Shown one piece after another: positions 47,986 to 50,603 of a stretch of 50,603 bases of DNA. The stretch's first letter is position 1. Each line of letters opens with the position of its first letter. A program made the position numbers and the translations under genes. The notes beneath the pieces were generated by a model that did no database searches, was not told the origin of the DNA, and saw only the letters and a program-made list of their open reading frames with translations. This DNA comes from Anaerolineaceae bacterium (GTDB lineage Bacteria > Chloroflexota > Anaerolineae > Anaerolineales > Anaerolineaceae). Location of the stretch: assembly GCA_019429225.1 (NCBI GenBank), contig JAHYJK010000008.1, positions 1 to 50,603 on the forward strand, written 5' to 3'.

Positions 47986-49194
47986 TTACTGCTCAGCCTG
48001 CGCCCAATCTCCACCTTTTACGATGTAGAATGTTGGGCCAGCCGTATTACATTCACCAACAGCATCACAGGTGATATCACCGGTAATACTGGAGAATCCT
48101 TGCGTACCACGTACTGCAGCAACCAGAGCACCACGAGGTACATAGAGTGTACCATCGGAACCTAATACAGCGACTTCTTTCACCTTTGCCATTAACACAG
48201 CAGCTGAGTCATATCCACTCCAGGTATAGGGGGATAATGTTCCTGCACCAACACCATAAGCTGCCAGGTAATCAGCATCAAATTTTGCTTTTTCAGCAGA
48301 TTCCGGTGGGATTAAGGAAGCCGCATAGGCACCTTCACCATTGGCACCTGTTTTCTCAACAAATTCAGTACCAAAGGTTCCATCACAACCGAAGAAGACC
48401 GCATTTTCCAGACCACTTTGTTTCATGTTGTTGGTTAATACAACACCTTCAGCCACATAACCACCAAAGTAGACGGCTTCAGGAGAGCTAGCAGCCAGTG
48501 CTGATAATGTAGCAGTGTAATCTGTTTCACCTGGGGTGACCGCTTCGTAACCCACAACTTCGCCACCTAATTTGGTGAATTCGTCGCGAACGACATCAGC
48601 CAAACCCTGTCCATAAGCGCCACCATCGTGCAGTACAGCAATCTTGCGGAAACCTAATTTTGAATAGAGATAATCGGCAGCGAATTTACCCTGTACCGCA
48701 TCTGTAAATGCAACACGATTGAAAACCTTTGAACCGAGGGTGGTTAATGGTGGGTTGGTAGCAGAAGGAGACATCATGGGGATTCCAGCTTTATCATAAA
48801 CCGGGATAGCTGCTTCCGTTGAACCTGAGAAAATATGACCAGCAATTGCCACAACGGTTGGATCTGTTGCGAGTTTGTTCGCAACTGCAGCGCCACCTTC
48901 AGGAGCACCCTGAGTGTCCTGAGCTACGAGTTCAAATGCAAAGCCTTCTACAGTACCTGCATCTTTGACTGCAACAGCAGCACCCTGGGAGATATCCACA
49001 CCAAATGAGGCGTAATCACCGGTGAGAGGGGCACCCATACCAATTTTAACTGTCTGACCAGCAGGAATCTTGGCACAACCAAATTCATCACTGGCACAAA
49101 CTTCAGGTTCGCCACCAGCTGGGGCAGCGCCATTACAACTTGCCAAAACCATGGCAAAAACGACAAACACAAAAAACAATACACTTTTCTTCAT
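47986..49194 (-). CDS. livJ: Branched-chain amino-acid ABC transporter substrate-binding lipoprotein
   Basis: 402 residues. Lipoprotein signal with lipobox VLASC (~16-20), then a type I periplasmic-binding fold: VKIGMGAPLTGDYASFGVDISQGAAVAVKDA (~49-80), AVANKLATDPTVVAIAGHIFSGSTEAAIPVYDKAGIPMMSPSATNP (~100-145), GGAYGQGLADVVRDEFTKLGG, then EAVYFGGYVAEGVVLTNNMKQSG. It delivers leucine, isoleucine, valine or related amino acids to LivHM; exact specificity is not predictable. An acidic insert (ASDEFGCAKI, with Cys) follows the signal peptide. AGGAGGA is the ribosome site. First structural gene after a 340-nt leader with a terminator. Confidence 0.95.
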   Translation of the reverse strand: MKKSVLFFVFVVFAMVLASCNGAAPAGGEPEVCASDEFGCAKIPAGQTVKIGMGAPLTGDYASFGVDISQGAAVAVKDAGTVEGFAFELVAQDTQGAPEGGAAVANKLATDPTVVAIAGHIFSGSTEAAIPVYDKAGIPMMSPSATNPPLTTLGSKVFNRVAFTDAVQGKFAADYLYSKLGFRKIAVLHDGGAYGQGLADVVRDEFTKLGGEVVGYEAVTPGETDYTATLSALAASSPEAVYFGGYVAEGVVLTNNMKQSGLENAVFFGCDGTFGTEFVEKTGANGEGAYAASLIPPESAEKAKFDADYLAAYGVGAGTLSPYTWSGYDSAAVLMAKVKEVAVLGSDGTLYVPRGALVAAVRGTQGFSSITGDITCDAVGECNTAGPTFYIVKGGDWAQAEQ

Positions 49195-49331
49195 TACTTC
49201 CTCCTATGACTTATTAAGGGATTTCAACAAATTTTGGAACGACAATTTTGAGATTGAAATATGCTAACTTTGAAAAGGCGTGCCTCCTTTATGGAAGAGA
49301 GTTGATCTTATTTATCCCAGGAATGTTTTTG

Positions 49332-49370
49332 TCAAAAAAAAACCACCCTTTGGTGTTCGTTGGGTGGCTT
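49332..49370 (-). terminator. Attenuator: intrinsic terminator inside the liv leader
   Basis: On the minus strand AAGCCACCC (49370-49362), 13-nt loop, GGGTGGTTT, then a run of nine T (49342-49334). It lies 140 nt upstream of livJ and ~165 nt after the predicted start, with no minus-strand structural gene before it. The 5' arm CCCAAC (49364-49359) is complementary to GTTGGG in the leader ORF (49432-49427), giving an alternative antiterminator. Confidence 0.85.
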
Positions 49371-49393
49371 CTTTGCTTCTACTTTTTATTTTC

Positions 49394-49510
49394 CTAACTT
49401 ATCTTGATTTTTATCTTTTCTGCTCGCCCAACATCAAACCTGGCCTTCATAATAATATGGAGGAACCAATAAAGCATGATAATAATAATAGCGAGTGAGG
49501 TATTTAACAT
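49394..49510 (-). CDS. Candidate liv leader peptide (38 aa, four tandem Ile codons)
   Basis: A 38-codon ORF from ATG 49510 to TAG 49394, wholly inside the leader between promoter and terminator. Codons 8-11 are ATT ATT ATT ATC (Ile x4, 49489-49478), followed by further Leu and Ile codons; 13 of the 38 residues are Leu, Ile or Val. The operon it precedes transports these amino acids. CTCGC just before the Ile run (49495-49491) can pair with GCGAG (49427-49423), which overlaps the antiterminator strand GTTGGG. A ribosome stalled on the Ile codons would block the first pairing and favour the antiterminator. Weak points: no clear Shine-Dalgarno, and two very short out-of-frame starts just upstream. 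Not conserved-tested. Confidence 0.6.
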   Translation of the reverse strand: MLNTSLAIIIIMLYWFLHIIMKARFDVGRAEKIKIKIS

Positions 49511-49542
49511 GACATTTATCACATTCGTTTAGGATTTTGCTG

Positions 49543-49570
49543 ATTATACAGTGTTTTATTAATCTGTCAA
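49543..49570 (-). promoter_or_regulatory. Near-consensus promoter of the liv operon
   Basis: On the minus strand TTGACA (49570-49565), 16-bp spacer, TATAAT (49548-49543). Predicted start near 49536 gives a leader of about 340 nt to livJ. Confidence 0.8.
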
Positions 49571-49706
49571 CCCTTTAAAATCCCATTTGTAGACAAATAA
49601 GCTAGTTTTAACAAAATGATAATTTAAAATATAAAATATATTACAAAAACATCAAAATATAATATATTGTTGTACAATTAATTTATACTAAGAATGAGGT
49701 TGGTTA
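49571..49706. other. AT-rich divergent intergenic region
   Basis: Between the liv promoter and the small ORF before the S8 peptidase. Very A/T-rich (49610-49690) with repeated ATATATT stretches; TATACT near 49684 may be part of the peptidase promoter. No gene seen. Confidence 0.35.
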
Positions 49707-49778
49707 ATGATCTTCAATCGCATTTTCACGATAGGATTCAAGAGAAGACTGACATGGTATTCGTTTAAGTGCACCTGA
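49707..49778 (+). CDS. Possible 23-aa upstream ORF before the S8 peptidase
   Basis: ATG 49707 follows GAGG (49696-49699) at a workable spacing; encodes a basic peptide (MIFNRIFTIGFKRRLTW... ) ending 24 bp before the peptidase ATG. No family recognised; could be a regulatory uORF or chance. Confidence 0.3.
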   Translation: MIFNRIFTIGFKRRLTWYSFKCT

Positions 49779-49802
49779 AAATTATTTGGGAGGGTTTTTG
49801 CT

Positions 49803-50603
49803 ATGTCGAAGAAAGTCTTTAAAGTTATCAGTTTGTTGTTATCCTTTGTATTTCTTGTTTCGGTCGCTCAACCAGCGTATACCAGCAACGAAGGCAAAAT
49901 GCGTGTCTGGGTGGAATTCAGGCCGGATCAAGGAGCGAGAGTCGAGAAATCACTCAATGCATTGGGGGCGGAATTCCATTATCGGTTTGAGGATCTCAAC
50001 AGCTTTGTAGTAACTGTCCCCGAACAAGCCCTGGCTGGATTGAGAAACAATCCGAATGTGGTCTCAATTGAGGAGGATGCCATCCGGTATGCGTATGCGG
50101 ACGAAGATGTTGTTCCTTATGGCATTGATATGGTTCAGGCTCGTGATGTCTGGGATACAAATAGAGATGGTGTGGTTGATGCAGGTGCACCATCTGGCGA
50201 TGGTATTAAAGTTTGTATCATCGATTCTGGTATTTATGAAACACATGAAGACTTTGCAGGAGTAACCGTCAACGGTTATTCAACCAATTGGAATACGGAT
50301 ACCTGCGGTCATGGTACCCATGTTGCAGGCACAATTACAGCATCGCTCAATGACTTAGGTTTGGTTGGTGTAAACCCAGGTGGTGCTGATAGTGTTGATT
50401 TATACATCGTCAAGGTATTTGATAGCCCTGATTGTGGGTGGTCTTATAGTTCAACCCTTGCTAATGCTGCCCAGCAGTGTCAGACAGCTGGTGCTGACAT
50501 CATCAGCATGAGTTTGGGAGGCGCAAAAAAGAATAGATTAGAGGAAATTGCCTTTAATAATTTATACTCTGCTGGCATCTTATCCATTGCTGCAGCAGGT
50601 AAT
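49803..50603 (+). CDS. Secreted subtilisin-like S8 serine peptidase (3' end beyond window)
   Basis: 267 residues visible. Signal peptide (~1-27), an I9-type inhibitor prodomain (~33-97: MRVWVEFRPDQGARVEKSL ... VVTVPEQALAGLRNNPNVVSIEED), then the catalytic domain: Asp in VCIIDSGIYETHEDF (Asp ~141) and His in CGHGTHVAGT (His ~170). SMSLGG (~238) and AAAGN (the oxyanion Asn, at the very end) are present; the catalytic Ser lies outside the window. A DTNRDGVVD segment (~118-126) resembles a calcium loop inserted between prodomain and catalytic core. GGGAGGG ribosome site. Divergent from the liv operon. Confidence 0.95.
   Translation, partial: MSKKVFKVISLLLSFVFLVSVAQPAYTSNEGKMRVWVEFRPDQGARVEKSLNALGAEFHYRFEDLNSFVVTVPEQALAGLRNNPNVVSIEEDAIRYAYADEDVVPYGIDMVQARDVWDTNRDGVVDAGAPSGDGIKVCIIDSGIYETHEDFAGVTVNGYSTNWNTDTCGHGTHVAGTITASLNDLGLVGVNPGGADSVDLYIVKVFDSPDCGWSYSSTLANAAQQCQTAGADIISMSLGGAKKNRLEEIAFNNLYSAGILSIAAAGN

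Noticed and set aside
49334-49370. T-box riboswitch upstream of livJ (AGGGTGG is present)
   Set aside because: AGGGTGG here is the 3' arm of the terminator and is followed at once by T's. The T-box needs AGGGTGGNACCGCG before the terminator, and no ACCGCG or Stem I features are present.
49280-49498. 72-codon plus-strand ORF between liv and the S8 peptidase
   Set aside because: It runs antisense through the terminator and leader ORF, has no family resemblance and no good promoter; treated as a shadow.
1-50603. CRISPR array, tRNA/rRNA, prophage or transposon
   Set aside because: Reading both strands showed no regularly spaced repeats, no tRNA TPsiC/acceptor pattern, no transposase and no terminal inverted repeats with target duplications.

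Overview
The window reads as chromosomal DNA of a member of the Chloroflexota, most likely class Anaerolineae. This is inferred from gene content, not from a marker-gene search. The clues are many extracytoplasmic proteins with a TM or lipobox anchor followed by Thr/Pro-rich linkers, a DnaA gene standing apart from dnaN, RNase J, an FmdB zinc ribbon, DUF4173 and DUF4013 membrane proteins, bacterial NBR1-type Ig domains and a complete Liv amino-acid ABC transporter. The DNA is moderately AT-rich. I saw no rRNA, tRNA, CRISPR array, prophage or insertion sequence.

Layout. 1-6.2 kb, mainly minus strand: a truncated Gfo/Idh/MocA dehydrogenase, a small 4-TM protein (plus strand), a HAD phosphatase, two anchored peptidases (HExxH and C39-TPR) and an alpha/beta hydrolase. 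6.4-13.8 kb, plus strand: MiaB, an M23 peptidase, an AAC(3)-family acetyltransferase, a GAF/PAS histidine kinase, a metallo-beta-lactamase-fold protein with lost ligands, asparaginase and endonuclease III. 13.8-15.2 kb, minus: Nudix and M55 D-aminopeptidase. 15.5-20.2 kb, plus: FmdB, a 46-aa membrane microprotein, DUF4173, a UPF0104 flippase-like protein and an FAD oxidoreductase. 20.2-24.1 kb: a palindrome-rich, AT-rich intergenic region, dnaA, a promoter-to-terminator RNA unit, and RNase J. 24.2-27.1 kb, plus: zinc-ribbon/SH3, PfkB kinase, DUF4013 and GNAT. 27.1-28.7 kb, minus: a CDP-alcohol phosphatidyltransferase and an LpxL/PatA-like acyltransferase. 28.9-30.0 kb: two LiaF-like membrane proteins. 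30.1-35.0 kb, minus: a membrane GTPase, a decayed lipoprotein, its intact relative and a beta-propeller lipoprotein. 35.2-42.9 kb: a GPH sugar symporter, a KamA-like radical SAM enzyme, a CE7 esterase, an NBR1-domain lipoprotein, a double-GNAT-like protein and an M24 peptidase. 42.9-43.6 kb: a RelE-type toxin/antitoxin pair. 43.7-49.2 kb, minus: the livJ-H-M-G-F transporter operon. The window closes inside an S8 subtilisin.

The most notable signal is the 340-nt leader of the liv operon. A near-consensus promoter is followed by a 38-codon ORF with four tandem Ile codons, then a strong intrinsic terminator, and a segment of the leader ORF can pair with the terminator's 5' arm. This is the layout of classical leader-peptide attenuation, here placed before a branched-chain amino-acid uptake operon in a Chloroflexota-like genome. 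A second pattern is that four genes (miaB, the C39 peptidase, the UPF0104 protein and the toxin) have an extended -10 box ending 6-7 nt before the start codon and no Shine-Dalgarno sequence, as expected for leaderless mRNAs. A third is a compact promoter-to-terminator RNA between dnaA and RNase J.
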